Shown: positions 8,122-16,564 of the stretch, piece after piece
How positions within the stretch are numbered: the stretch's first letter is position 1
How the letters are laid out: every line of letters starts with the position of its first letter
Assembly (NCBI RefSeq): GCF_000235605.1
Contig: NC_016584.1
Location: 1,910,001 to 1,974,000, forward strand
Reading direction: 5' to 3'
Source: Desulfosporosinus orientis DSM 765
GTDB lineage: Bacteria; Bacillota; Desulfitobacteriia; Desulfitobacteriales; Desulfitobacteriaceae
DNA length: 64,000 nucleotides
Notes under the pieces: model-generated
The model's database searches: none
Seen by the model: the letters and a program-made list of their open reading frames with translations, nothing else
What the model was told of the DNA's origin: nothing
Position numbers and translations under genes: made by a program

Positions 8122-10569
8122 ATGCCTACGAACTCCAAGCGTTTTATTGCTCATATCCGCGCAGCCGATAAACAAGAGCAATATGTAGATGAGCACAATG
8201 ATCATGCAGCAGAGCTGGCTGCTGCTGTGGCTCAGGGTTACGGCCTTGCTAATATCGCCAAACTGGCGGGGCGGCATCATGACGACGGCAAAAATACGCC
8301 TGAGTTTACCGCATATATCCGGGCGGCGGCTGAGGGAAAAAAAGTCGTCCGCGGTTCTGTTATTCATTCTACTCACGGCGCCATACTGGTCAATGAACTG
8401 GCTTCCTCAAAGCTGAGTTCCCGTTTAACTGCGGAAATGGTCCGGACGGCAATTATGAGCCATCACGGACTGAGAGACTGCCTTTCTCTGGACGGGGATG
8501 CCGTGTTTGCGGAAGCGGCGGAAAAGGTCGCCGGCTCCTATGAAAGCGTAAAAAAAGAGGTCTACAGGCACTACGGTGAGGATTCTATCAATCAAGAATT
8601 TGTTGAGGCCTGCCGTGACACCCGGTCCATAGTGGCAAGTATTCAGGCATTGCAGAAAAAAAGTAAGTCATTAGGTTCTATCCAATTTTATTTGGCTATG
8701 TTCACCCGCTTGCTCACCTCCATTGTCATAGATGCCGACCGGACAGATACTGCCTGTTTTGAAGATAAGAGAGCGTTGCCCCGGCCCAAAGCACCCGACG
8801 AGCGCCGGGCTATGTGGGAAATGTATCTGGCTCACTATGAAAAAGAACTGGAAGAGCTGCCAAAGGGGAAAAAACCATCCAGCCTGGACCCTTACCGAGG
8901 GGAAATATCCAAGGCCTGCGCAGAATTTGACGGCGGCGAGGCGGGAATCTTCCGCTTGGTGGTACCCTGCGGGGCTGGAAAAACCCTGGCCGCTCTCCGC
9001 TATGCCTTACATACTGCCTGGCATTATGGAAAAGAGCGCATTTTTTATATCGCTCCTTTCAACTCCATTCTGGAGCAAAACGCAGGGGAAATCTCCAGGT
9101 TTATCGGGGACCCTGCAGCTGTGCTGGAACATCATTCCAACATTATTTTTAATGACGGTGAGAGCAAAGATAACATAGAAGAGGAGAAAAGGTATCAACT
9201 GCTGACGGAAAACTGGGCCCAGTCCCCGGTGGTGGCCACTACCGCCGTCCAGTTTCTGAACACGTTGTTTGCAGGCAAGACCTCCAACCTGCGCCGGATG
9301 CAGGCTCTGGGGAATTCGGTGATTATCCTGGATGAAATCCAGGCCCTGCCCCTAAAGGTTTTAAAGCCCTTTGACGGGGCTATGAATTTTCTGGCTACTT
9401 TCTGCAAAACCTCCGTGGTCCTTTGCTCCGCAACCCAGCCCCTTCTGGATAAGATGGACAATTACCGGATCTTACCCCCGAAAAGCATCATTGTCGATGA
9501 AGAAAAATACAGTGAGGCTTTCCGGCGGGTGCAAATTGTGGAATGCATGACGGAGCGGGGGTATTCACGGGAAGAAGCGGCGGATTTCATTGTCGGTCAA
9601 CTGTATGAGTCTCGATCCGTGCTGGCCATTGTCAACACCAAACGAGGCGCTCGTGAAATTTTTAAGCATATACGGAACAGGCTGGCGGATGAAACCCTAT
9701 ACCGGATTTTTCATTTGTCCACCAATATGTGTCCTGCTCATCGCAGCAGAGTCCTGGGTCAATTGCGCGCAGGGCTTGAGGACAAGGAGTCCGGTGAAAA
9801 GATTATCTGCATCAGTACATCGTTAATTGAAGCGGGAGTGGATGTTTCTTTTGAGCGGGTCGTCCGTTCGCTGACCGGTCTGGATAATATTGTCCAGGCG
9901 GCGGGACGCTGCAACCGCAACTATGAAACCTCCTGCGGAATCGTCTCAATCATCAACCTCCGGGATGAACAGACAGGCAGGCTGGGTTATCTCAAAGTAG
10001 CCCGGCAGGCCACCCAGGAATTGCTGTACAGCATAAAAACCTCCCCCGGGTGTTATCCTGGAGGGGCTTTATCCAAGGCCGCCATGAATGAGTATTATGC
10101 AAGATACTTTTACTCTTTGTTTGCTGAAATGGCCTATCCCCTGAAGTTCGATCCGGAGCACAACCTGCTCCATTTGTTGACGAACAATCCTTCCGGCAAA
10201 AAAGGATTTGAGGAAAAATATCCTCAGGAGCAGCTTCCCGAGTTGAAGCAGGCCTTCAAAGAAGCGGGTGAAGTGTTTTCCGTGATCGAGGACGACGGAA
10301 AAGCAGATGTATTCATTGACTACGACGATGAGGCCGGGAACAGGCTGAAAAAGCTGAAGGCGGCAACGACCCTCCAGGAAAAACGTTCGGCCCTGCGGCA
10401 GCTTCAGCCTTACATGGTGCAGTTAAGGGAGAATGACTGGATCCAAAGGCAGCGATTAGCTCTGACATCAGAGGACGCGGGCATTCTGGTGCTCCCCCCC
10501 GGTTACTATGACAGGGAGTATGGAGTGGATGAGACCCTGGACATTAAGATGGAAACACTGATCATTTAA
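8122..10569 (+). CDS. cas3: CRISPR-associated helicase-nuclease Cas3 (type I-C)
   Basis: The 815-residue effector nuclease-helicase unwinds and degrades the non-target DNA strand after Cascade binds a target. An N-terminal HD nuclease domain has HDDGK at about residues 53-57 and a downstream HSTHGA. The superfamily 2 helicase follows with Walker A GAGKT near 284, the DExH-box variant DEIQ near 404, CSAT near 435, and C-terminal motifs STSLIEAGVDVSF and QAAGRCNRN. All catalytic motifs are present, so it should be active. It is first in the seven-gene cas operon and is followed 16 bases later by cas5c. Confidence 0.97.
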   Translation: MPTNSKRFIAHIRAADKQEQYVDEHNDHAAELAAAVAQGYGLANIAKLAGRHHDDGKNTPEFTAYIRAAAEGKKVVRGSVIHSTHGAILVNELASSKLSSRLTAEMVRTAIMSHHGLRDCLSLDGDAVFAEAAEKVAGSYESVKKEVYRHYGEDSINQEFVEACRDTRSIVASIQALQKKSKSLGSIQFYLAMFTRLLTSIVIDADRTDTACFEDKRALPRPKAPDERRAMWEMYLAHYEKELEELPKGKKPSSLDPYRGEISKACAEFDGGEAGIFRLVVPCGAGKTLAALRYALHTAWHYGKERIFYIAPFNSILEQNAGEISRFIGDPAAVLEHHSNIIFNDGESKDNIEEEKRYQLLTENWAQSPVVATTAVQFLNTLFAGKTSNLRRMQALGNSVIILDEIQALPLKVLKPFDGAMNFLATFCKTSVVLCSATQPLLDKMDNYRILPPKSIIVDEEKYSEAFRRVQIVECMTERGYSREEAADFIVGQLYESRSVLAIVNTKRGAREIFKHIRNRLADETLYRIFHLSTNMCPAHRSRVLGQLRAGLEDKESGEKIICISTSLIEAGVDVSFERVVRSLTGLDNIVQAAGRCNRNYETSCGIVSIINLRDEQTGRLGYLKVARQATQELLYSIKTSPGCYPGGALSKAAMNEYYARYFYSLFAEMAYPLKFDPEHNLLHLLTNNPSGKKGFEEKYPQEQLPELKQAFKEAGEVFSVIEDDGKADVFIDYDDEAGNRLKKLKAATTLQEKRSALRQLQPYMVQLRENDWIQRQRLALTSEDAGILVLPPGYYDREYGVDETLDIKMETLII

Positions 10570-10585
10570 GAAGGAGGTGATGGTT

Positions 10586-11329
10586 ATGGAAGTCAAACGA
10601 AATACCGTGGAGTTTCTGGTCAAGGGCAACAGAGCCTTGTTTGCCGATCCGGTCACCCGGGTAGGAGGAGAAAAAACCAGTTACTATGTGCCTACTTATG
10701 AAGCATTAAAAGGGATACTAGCCTCAGTCTACTGGAAGCCAACTCTGGTTTGGATTATTGACGAGGTCCGGGTGATGAACATGATTCAAACGGCATCAGA
10801 GGGTATCCGCACCAGGAATTACGACGGCGGAAACGATTTGTCCGTCTATACCTATCTGAAAGATGTTTGCTATCAGGTCCGGGCTCATTTCATCTGGAAT
10901 GAAAACCGGCCTGAGCTGGCCGCCGACCGCAATGAGCATAAACACCACAATATTGCTCGGCGCATGATTGAGCGGGGCGGACGTCGGGATATTTTTCTGG
11001 GAACCAGAGAATGCCAGGGAACGGTGGAACCTTGTGTCTACGGTGAGGAAGCCAGCATCTATGATCAGGTGGAGGAGCTTCATTTGGGCTATATGTTTCA
11101 TGGCTTTACCTATGCGGATGAAGCGCTCAGGCAGGCGGAAAAAGAGCATATGAGCGTACGCTTCCACCATGTGATCATGAAAAGGGGTGTGATCCAATTT
11201 CCTGATCCGGAAGAGATTCCCGACCGGGACAGACGCATCCTTCATAAAATGTTAGTCAAGCCTTTCGGAGAAGCTATCGGCAATTTTTCAGGTTTGGCTG
11301 AATTTGCTGGGGAGGAGGTAGCGGAATGA
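10586..11329 (+). CDS. cas5c: CRISPR-associated protein Cas5c (crRNA-processing RAMP)
   Basis: In type I-C, which lacks Cas6, Cas5c cuts pre-crRNA at the repeat hairpin and caps the 5' handle of the crRNA. The product has the Cas5d-like pattern: VEFLVKGNRALFADPVTR near the start, SYYVPTYEALKGIL, and a distal YGEEASIYDQVEE region. I chose ATG 10586 (247 aa) because AAGGAGG at 10571-10577 sits 8 bases upstream. The earlier GTG 10577 and ATG 10580 overlap or abut this RBS. The stop overlaps the cas8c start (ATGA), indicating translational coupling. Confidence 0.95.
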   Translation: MEVKRNTVEFLVKGNRALFADPVTRVGGEKTSYYVPTYEALKGILASVYWKPTLVWIIDEVRVMNMIQTASEGIRTRNYDGGNDLSVYTYLKDVCYQVRAHFIWNENRPELAADRNEHKHHNIARRMIERGGRRDIFLGTRECQGTVEPCVYGEEASIYDQVEELHLGYMFHGFTYADEALRQAEKEHMSVRFHHVIMKRGVIQFPDPEEIPDRDRRILHKMLVKPFGEAIGNFSGLAEFAGEEVAE

Positions 11330-13455
11330 ACTGGGTAGCATCCCTTTGTGCCCTGTATGATGCTAACGCGGAACGGGCCGGGAAAGCGGAGAAGTGGAAG
11401 GGGAAGCCTCTGGTGCTGTTCCCTGTAGGTTACGACACGATGGAGGCGCAAATAGAAATTCATATTGATCAGGAGGGAAACTACATGGGAGCACGCGTTC
11501 TGGAAAAGGAAGAAGCAGAAACGCTGGCTCCTTACCCGGAAAGCAGAACCAGCGGCCCCAAAGCGTTGCCTCTTTTTGACTCCCTGGCCTATGTTGCCGG
11601 TGATTTGCTGGAGGCGGTAACCTTTTATTTTTCCGATGCCAAAAATGAAAAAGAAAGGCAGCGTAAGCTGGCAAGGCTGAAAGAGTCCTTTCCCCGCTAC
11701 CTTGCAGGTCTTAAGGCATGGTGCGAATCGCCCTTTTCGCATCCCAAAGTTAGGGCTATCTATCGCTATGTTGCCAAGCAGACTGTTGCGGGAGATTTAA
11801 TCAGGAGTCAGGTGTTAGGGGCCGATGAAAACGGTATTGTTTCCGATAAAGTGAAAGTCCAAAAAACCTCTCTGGACAAGGCCTTTGTCCGGTTTCGTGT
11901 ATTTATGAATGATGAGCTTCTGCCGGAGGATATCCTGGGTGATCCGAACAATGCTCATGACAGTGCCGTATGGCTGGACAGAACGGTGCAGAACAGCTTT
12001 ATCGACTATTATTTATCCACTTTTCAGACTACGGACCTTTGCTATATGACCGGGGAACATACGCCCCGCGCCAAAACCCATCCTCTGAAAATCCGGGGAA
12101 AATGGGATACCAAGGCCAAATTGATTTCCGCCAATGACGACACGAACTTTACGTACCGGGGCAGGTTCATTACCAAAGAGAAAGATACGGGCTATAATGA
12201 GGCATTGTCCATAGGATATGTCACCTCCCAGAAAGCTCATAACGCTTTGAAATGGATTATCCGCAGGCAAGGGTTCAGCCGGGATGGGGTCTGCATTGTA
12301 GCCTGGGAAAATGCTTTACGGGATTTGCCCGATTTCTACGCCAGTGCGGCTGATATTTTGTCCAGAGTAACAGAAAATGCGGAAGATGAGGCTGAATTTG
12401 AAACAGAGGAAGAGATCCTGCTTGAAGAGGACGAAGGGGAGATTCCGGAAACAAATTATGCCAGTGCGGCAAAATTTAATGCTGCGCTGGATGGCTATGC
12501 TTCAAAGCTGAGCGGTATATCCAAGATGGTGGTTCTGGCCCTTGACAGTGCCACGCCGGGGAGATTGGCCATGACTTATTACAAAGAACTGGAGTCCTCC
12601 CGTTATCTTAAAAACCTCCACCAGTGGCATGACAGTTGTGCCTGGAAACATGAATATATTCAGGACAAGAAGCTGAAGGTCTATGAAGGGATGGCTTCCC
12701 TCCGGGAGATTGCTCTGGCCGTCTACGGTACGGAGCAGGGGGAGGACAATAACCCCCAGCTTAAGCTGTCTAAGAACAGTGATAATAAAGCCCCCATGCT
12801 GGCAGATGTTTTTGAACGGTTGCGTCCGTGCATTATTGAAGGCGGGGCGATCCCTCGGGATATGGTGCGGGCGGCTGTCCTGAAGGCCTCCAATCCATTG
12901 GCTTATAAAGGGAAGTTTAATTATAACAAGGTCCTGCATATCGCTTGTTCCTTGGTAAAGCGTCTTTACTGGGAGAAACAGCAGCGCATGGAAAGTGAAG
13001 GAGTGATTTTAAGGATGGAGCTTGATAAAACGAATCGGGACAGGAGCTATCTTTACGGGCGCATACTGGCTGTGGCGGAACGGGTGGAGAGAGCCACCTA
13101 TGAGAAAGGGGAAACGCGGACTACTAATGCGGAGCGGTATATGCAGGCATTTTCCCGCAGCCCGTTCCGGACCTGGAATACTATCTGGAATAATCTGCAG
13201 CCCTATCTCAAACAGCTGAAGCCTGCCGCCAGAGAGTATTACAAGAATCTGCTGGGTGAGATCACGGGGCTATTTGAATATAAGGACCGCATATCCAACG
13301 AATTTCTGGACGGAAAATATCTGATCGGCTATGACTGCCAAAGAACGGATTTGAAGCGCTGGCCGAAGGAGCAGCCCGCTCCAGAGGGGGGACATTCTTC
13401 GCCGGAGGGAACGGACGAAGATCATAATAATGAAGAGGGAGAGGAACGAAGATGA
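11326..13455 (+). CDS. cas8c: CRISPR-associated protein Cas8c (Csd1), Cascade large subunit
   Basis: The 709-residue large subunit of the type I-C surveillance complex is thought to recognise the PAM and recruit Cas3. The N-terminus NWVASLCALYDANAERAGK and the segment SALYLSTFQ-like DYYLSTFQTTDLCYMTG fit the Csd1 family. An acidic stretch (residues 360-390) and an acidic, Gly/Pro-containing tail (about 680-709) look disordered. The C-terminal 146 residues probably also serve as a separately translated Cas11c. Start and stop overlap cas5c and cas7c by ATGA. Confidence 0.95.
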   Translation: MNWVASLCALYDANAERAGKAEKWKGKPLVLFPVGYDTMEAQIEIHIDQEGNYMGARVLEKEEAETLAPYPESRTSGPKALPLFDSLAYVAGDLLEAVTFYFSDAKNEKERQRKLARLKESFPRYLAGLKAWCESPFSHPKVRAIYRYVAKQTVAGDLIRSQVLGADENGIVSDKVKVQKTSLDKAFVRFRVFMNDELLPEDILGDPNNAHDSAVWLDRTVQNSFIDYYLSTFQTTDLCYMTGEHTPRAKTHPLKIRGKWDTKAKLISANDDTNFTYRGRFITKEKDTGYNEALSIGYVTSQKAHNALKWIIRRQGFSRDGVCIVAWENALRDLPDFYASAADILSRVTENAEDEAEFETEEEILLEEDEGEIPETNYASAAKFNAALDGYASKLSGISKMVVLALDSATPGRLAMTYYKELESSRYLKNLHQWHDSCAWKHEYIQDKKLKVYEGMASLREIALAVYGTEQGEDNNPQLKLSKNSDNKAPMLADVFERLRPCIIEGGAIPRDMVRAAVLKASNPLAYKGKFNYNKVLHIACSLVKRLYWEKQQRMESEGVILRMELDKTNRDRSYLYGRILAVAERVERATYEKGETRTTNAERYMQAFSRSPFRTWNTIWNNLQPYLKQLKPAAREYYKNLLGEITGLFEYKDRISNEFLDGKYLIGYDCQRTDLKRWPKEQPAPEGGHSSPEGTDEDHNNEEGEERR
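13015..13455 (+). CDS. cas11c: Candidate Cas11c small subunit, internal start within cas8c
   Basis: Type I-C cas8c genes are known to encode a small subunit from an internal start in the same frame. Here ATG 13015 (codon 564 of cas8c) begins MELDKTNRDRSYLYGRILAV and is preceded by AAGGAG at 12998-13003. The resulting 146-residue helical protein includes NAERYMQAFSRSPFRTW, consistent with the small-subunit region. ATG 12988 is a less suitable alternative. Cas11 would line the Cascade belly beside Cas7c. The position and RBS are seen; separate translation is inferred. Confidence 0.5.
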   Translation: MELDKTNRDRSYLYGRILAVAERVERATYEKGETRTTNAERYMQAFSRSPFRTWNTIWNNLQPYLKQLKPAAREYYKNLLGEITGLFEYKDRISNEFLDGKYLIGYDCQRTDLKRWPKEQPAPEGGHSSPEGTDEDHNNEEGEERR

Positions 13456-14306
13456 GCATTCTGCAAAATAAGATTGACTTTGCGGCCATCGTTTCAGTCA
13501 CACGGGCCAATATTAACGGGGACCCCCTTAACGGAAACCGTCCGCGGGAAGATTATGACGGGCATGGGATTTTCTCGGATGTAGCCGTCAAGCGCAAGCT
13601 CCGCAACCGGCTTCAGGATCTGGGTGAGTGCATCTTCGTTCAGTCCGATGACCGTTCGGACGACGGACACAAAAGTTTGAAGGACCGGGCGGATGGTTAT
13701 GAGGAGTTTAAAGCGGAAATGGGCAAAGGGAAGAAAGCAGACCGGGATAAGTGCATGCAAATCGCTTGCCGCAAATGGTTTGATGTGCGGGCTTTCGGCC
13801 AGGTCTTTGCTTTTAAAGGGGATGAGGTATCCGTTGGGGTGCGCGGCCCGGTGTCGGTGCAGCAGGCGGTTAGTGTTTCACCTATTGATATTGTGGATAT
13901 GCAAATCACCAAGAGCGTGAACAGTGAAGCGGGAAAGAGCGGCAAATCATCGGACACCATGGGAATGAAGCATTACGTTAATTTCGGGTTGTATGTGATC
14001 CGGGGCAGCATCAATTGCCAATTGGCGGAGAAAACCGGTTTCACTCATGAGGATGCCGAAAAGTTTAAAGAGGCATTGCGCACCTTGTTTGAGAATGATG
14101 CCTCTTCAGCACGGCCCGAGGGCTCCTGTGAAGTATGCAGGGTTTACTGGTGGGAGCATAGGGAAAAAACACCGAAAGAAACATCGGCAATGATCCAACG
14201 GGCTTTGCATATCACGCCTAAAAAAGATGTTCCCCAATCCTTTGATGATTATGAGATTGAGCTGGAGCCAACGGAGTGCGTTCCTGAAATCATCGATTTG
14301 GTTTAA
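13452..14306 (+). CDS. cas7c: CRISPR-associated protein Cas7c (Csd2), Cascade backbone
   Basis: The 284-residue RAMP protein forms the helical backbone that holds the crRNA spacer. It carries the Csd2 signature near the start, ANINGDPLNGNRPREDYDGHG, and internal VRGPVSVQQAVSVSPIDI. The length fits the family. The start overlaps the cas8c stop. It is followed by an 89-base gap before cas4, the only large gap in the operon. The gap shows no terminator-like hairpin followed by T. Confidence 0.96.
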   Translation: MSILQNKIDFAAIVSVTRANINGDPLNGNRPREDYDGHGIFSDVAVKRKLRNRLQDLGECIFVQSDDRSDDGHKSLKDRADGYEEFKAEMGKGKKADRDKCMQIACRKWFDVRAFGQVFAFKGDEVSVGVRGPVSVQQAVSVSPIDIVDMQITKSVNSEAGKSGKSSDTMGMKHYVNFGLYVIRGSINCQLAEKTGFTHEDAEKFKEALRTLFENDASSARPEGSCEVCRVYWWEHREKTPKETSAMIQRALHITPKKDVPQSFDDYEIELEPTECVPEIIDLV

Positions 14307-14395
14307 TGATTCGTTGGCTGCAAAGATTGGTGGAGAAGGATTGTTGGAGTGTTCGTGGGACGTTGATGTAGTGAGAGATTAGTGAGGTTTTAACG

Positions 14396-15067
14396 ATGGA
14401 ATACCAAGAAGACGATTTCCTGCTCTTATCGGGCATCCAGCACTACGTGTTTTGCAAACGCCAGTGGGCCTTGATCCACATCGAACAGCAGTGGCAGGAG
14501 AATCTGCGTACCGTGGAGGGGGCAATCCTGCATGAGAAAACCCATGACAGCACCATCAAGGAAAAGCGGGGAGATTTGATCATTTCTCGGGGGATGGGGG
14601 TTTTTTCCCGTACCCTGGGGATCACCGGGGCCTGTGACGTGGTTGAATTTCATAAGTCCCGGGGCGGCGTTACCCTCTACGGCAGGGATGGAAGGTATTT
14701 GCCGGTGCCGGTGGAGTATAAACGTGGCAAACCGAAACAGGATAACGCGGATGTGCTCCAGTTATGCGCCCAGGCTATGTGCTTGGAAGAGATGCTTTTA
14801 TGTAGCATACCGGAAGGGTTTTTATACTATGGAGAACCCAAACGCAGAACAAAAGTCGCCTTGGACGAGGAGATAAGGGAGGAAGTCATAAGGATTTGTT
14901 GTGAGATGCATGAGCTCTATGACAAGAGATACACTCCGAAAGTCAGAACTACTAAGGCCTGCAAGGCTTGTTCCCTTAAGGAACTTTGTCTGCCTAAGTT
15001 ATGCAAGAATCCATCGGCCCTGGACTATATGAGGAAAACTATTTCAGAGATCGAGGTTGATCCATGA
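14396..15067 (+). CDS. cas4: CRISPR-associated exonuclease Cas4
   Basis: The 223-residue RecB-family nuclease trims prespacers and selects PAM-compatible ends with Cas1-Cas2. Four Cys ligands for a 4Fe-4S cluster are expected: one at C20 (YVFCKRQW) and a C-terminal set at C189, C192, C198 and C203 (ACKACSLKELCLPKLC). Nuclease motifs include ITGACDVVEF and VPVEYKRGKPK. All key elements are present. The TGA overlaps the cas1 ATG, so the adaptation genes are coupled. Confidence 0.95.
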   Translation: MEYQEDDFLLLSGIQHYVFCKRQWALIHIEQQWQENLRTVEGAILHEKTHDSTIKEKRGDLIISRGMGVFSRTLGITGACDVVEFHKSRGGVTLYGRDGRYLPVPVEYKRGKPKQDNADVLQLCAQAMCLEEMLLCSIPEGFLYYGEPKRRTKVALDEEIREEVIRICCEMHELYDKRYTPKVRTTKACKACSLKELCLPKLCKNPSALDYMRKTISEIEVDP

Positions 15068-16095
15068 GAAAATTATTGAATACCCTCTATGTGACCTCCC
15101 CTAATACTTATCTATCCCTTGATGGAGAAAATATTGTGATTTTGAAGGATGATGCGGAGGCCTTAAGAGTTCCTCTGCATAATCTGGAGGGCATTATCGC
15201 ATTTGGCTATACCGGGGCCAGCCCGGCCTTGATGGGGGCCTGTGTCAAACACAATATTGCCTTGAGCTTTATGAAATCCAGCGGGAAATTTCTGGGCAGG
15301 GTAGTGGGGGAAGTCAGAGGGAATGTCACCTTAAGAAAAGCCCAGTACAGGCTTTCCGACGATGGAGGGGAAAGCCACAGAATCGCCAAGAGCTTTATTT
15401 TGGGGAAAATATATAACTCCCGCTGGGTAGTGGAGCGGGCTACCCGGGACCACGGGGCAAGGCTGGATGTAGAGAAGCTAAAAGGAGTTTGCCAAACCTT
15501 GGCTAATGCTCTGAAACAGGTTGAGAACAGCAAGGATTTGGAACAGCTGCGGGGCGTGGAAGGGGAAGCGGCATCTCAATACTTCAGAGTGCTGGATGAT
15601 TTGATTCTCCGGCAGAAGGAGGATTTTCATTTTAAGGTCCGAAATAAACGTCCTCCTTTGGACAATGTTAATGCCATGCTCTCTTTTGCCTATACCCTAT
15701 TGGCTCACGATGCTGCTGCTGCCCTGGAAACGGTGGGACTGGACCCCTATGTAGGATTTTTGCACCGGGATAGACCGGGGAGGATCTCACTGGCTCTGGA
15801 TTTGATGGAAGAGCTGCGGGCCGTCTACGCAGACCGGTTTGTTCTTTCTCTAATCAACAGGCGGGAAGTCGGTCCCGATGGATTTACCAGGATGGAAAAT
15901 GGAGCGGTCATCATGGATGACGATACGAGAAGAAATTTCCTCAAGGCGTGGCAAAGCAGGAAACAGGAGGAGATAAAGCATCCTTTTCTGCAGGAGAAAA
16001 TGGAGTGGGGACTTGTGCCTTATGCTCAGGCCATGTTGTTGGCCCGGTTTATCCGGGGAGATCTGGACGGATATCCGGCCTTTATGTGGAAGTAG
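15064..16095 (+). CDS. cas1: CRISPR-associated integrase Cas1
   Basis: The 343-residue integrase inserts prespacers at the leader-repeat junction. The catalytic triad region is visible as the Glu in LRGVEGEAASQYF, the His in YVGFLHRDRPGRISL and the Asp in LALDLMEELR. The N-terminal beta domain carries NTLYVTSPNTYLSLDGEN, typical of type I-C Cas1. The length is normal. It overlaps cas4 by four bases and is followed 16 bases later by cas2. Confidence 0.97.
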   Translation: MRKLLNTLYVTSPNTYLSLDGENIVILKDDAEALRVPLHNLEGIIAFGYTGASPALMGACVKHNIALSFMKSSGKFLGRVVGEVRGNVTLRKAQYRLSDDGGESHRIAKSFILGKIYNSRWVVERATRDHGARLDVEKLKGVCQTLANALKQVENSKDLEQLRGVEGEAASQYFRVLDDLILRQKEDFHFKVRNKRPPLDNVNAMLSFAYTLLAHDAAAALETVGLDPYVGFLHRDRPGRISLALDLMEELRAVYADRFVLSLINRREVGPDGFTRMENGAVIMDDDTRRNFLKAWQSRKQEEIKHPFLQEKMEWGLVPYAQAMLLARFIRGDLDGYPAFMWK

Positions 16096-16111
16096 GTGAA
16101 GCAAAATTTTA

Positions 16112-16396
16112 GTGTTGATTACCTATGATGTAAATACGCAAACGGCAGCGGGGAGAAAGCGGTTGCGTCAGGTCGCCAAGCAATGTGTGAACTATGGGCA
16201 GAGAGTTCAGAATTCGGTTTTTGAATGTGTGCTGGATGCGGCGAAATTCCGTGAAGTCCAACATAAGCTGGAGAAGATTATTGATGTGGAGAAGGATAGC
16301 TTGAGGTTTTATTTGTTGGGGAATAATTACAAGAATAAAGTTGAGCACATCGGTGCCAAGGCTTCTTTTGATGTTGAGGATACGCTGATTATTTAG
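16112..16396 (+). CDS. cas2: CRISPR-associated protein Cas2
   Basis: The 94-residue ferredoxin-fold protein bridges two Cas1 dimers during spacer acquisition. The N-terminus MLITYDVNTQTAAGRKRLRQ contains the conserved YDV motif. The start is GTG 16112: a stop at 16097 in the same frame rules out a much longer form, and AGGTGAA (16094-16100) is the likely RBS. The stop codon TAG overlaps the first base of the array 2 leader stem. Confidence 0.95.
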   Translation: MLITYDVNTQTAAGRKRLRQVAKQCVNYGQRVQNSVFECVLDAAKFREVQHKLEKIIDVEKDSLRFYLLGNNYKNKVEHIGAKASFDVEDTLII

Positions 16397-16564
16397 TGCG
16401 AACCTATAGTACACATAAAATCCCCGGGAGGTTCGCACCGCAAGATGTAAGGAAATTTGTTGAAGTATGTAGGAATGTGAGGACGGGGCTGTTGGTTTTG
16501 GTGTGATATGGAAGAAGATGGGTGGGAATTGTTCTTTAGGAGATAGTTTTTCCTGATTTTTGGT
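16396..16564 (+). promoter_or_regulatory. Leader of CRISPR array 2
   Basis: It begins at the cas2 stop and runs to the first repeat. GTGCGAACCT (16396-16405) pairs with AGGTTCGCAC (16429-16438) around CATAAAATCCCCGGG. The same layout, with different but complementary arm bases, is found in the array 1 leader at 6448-6489. The rest is T/G-rich and ends TTTTTCCTGATTTTTGGT before the repeat. Confidence 0.7.
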
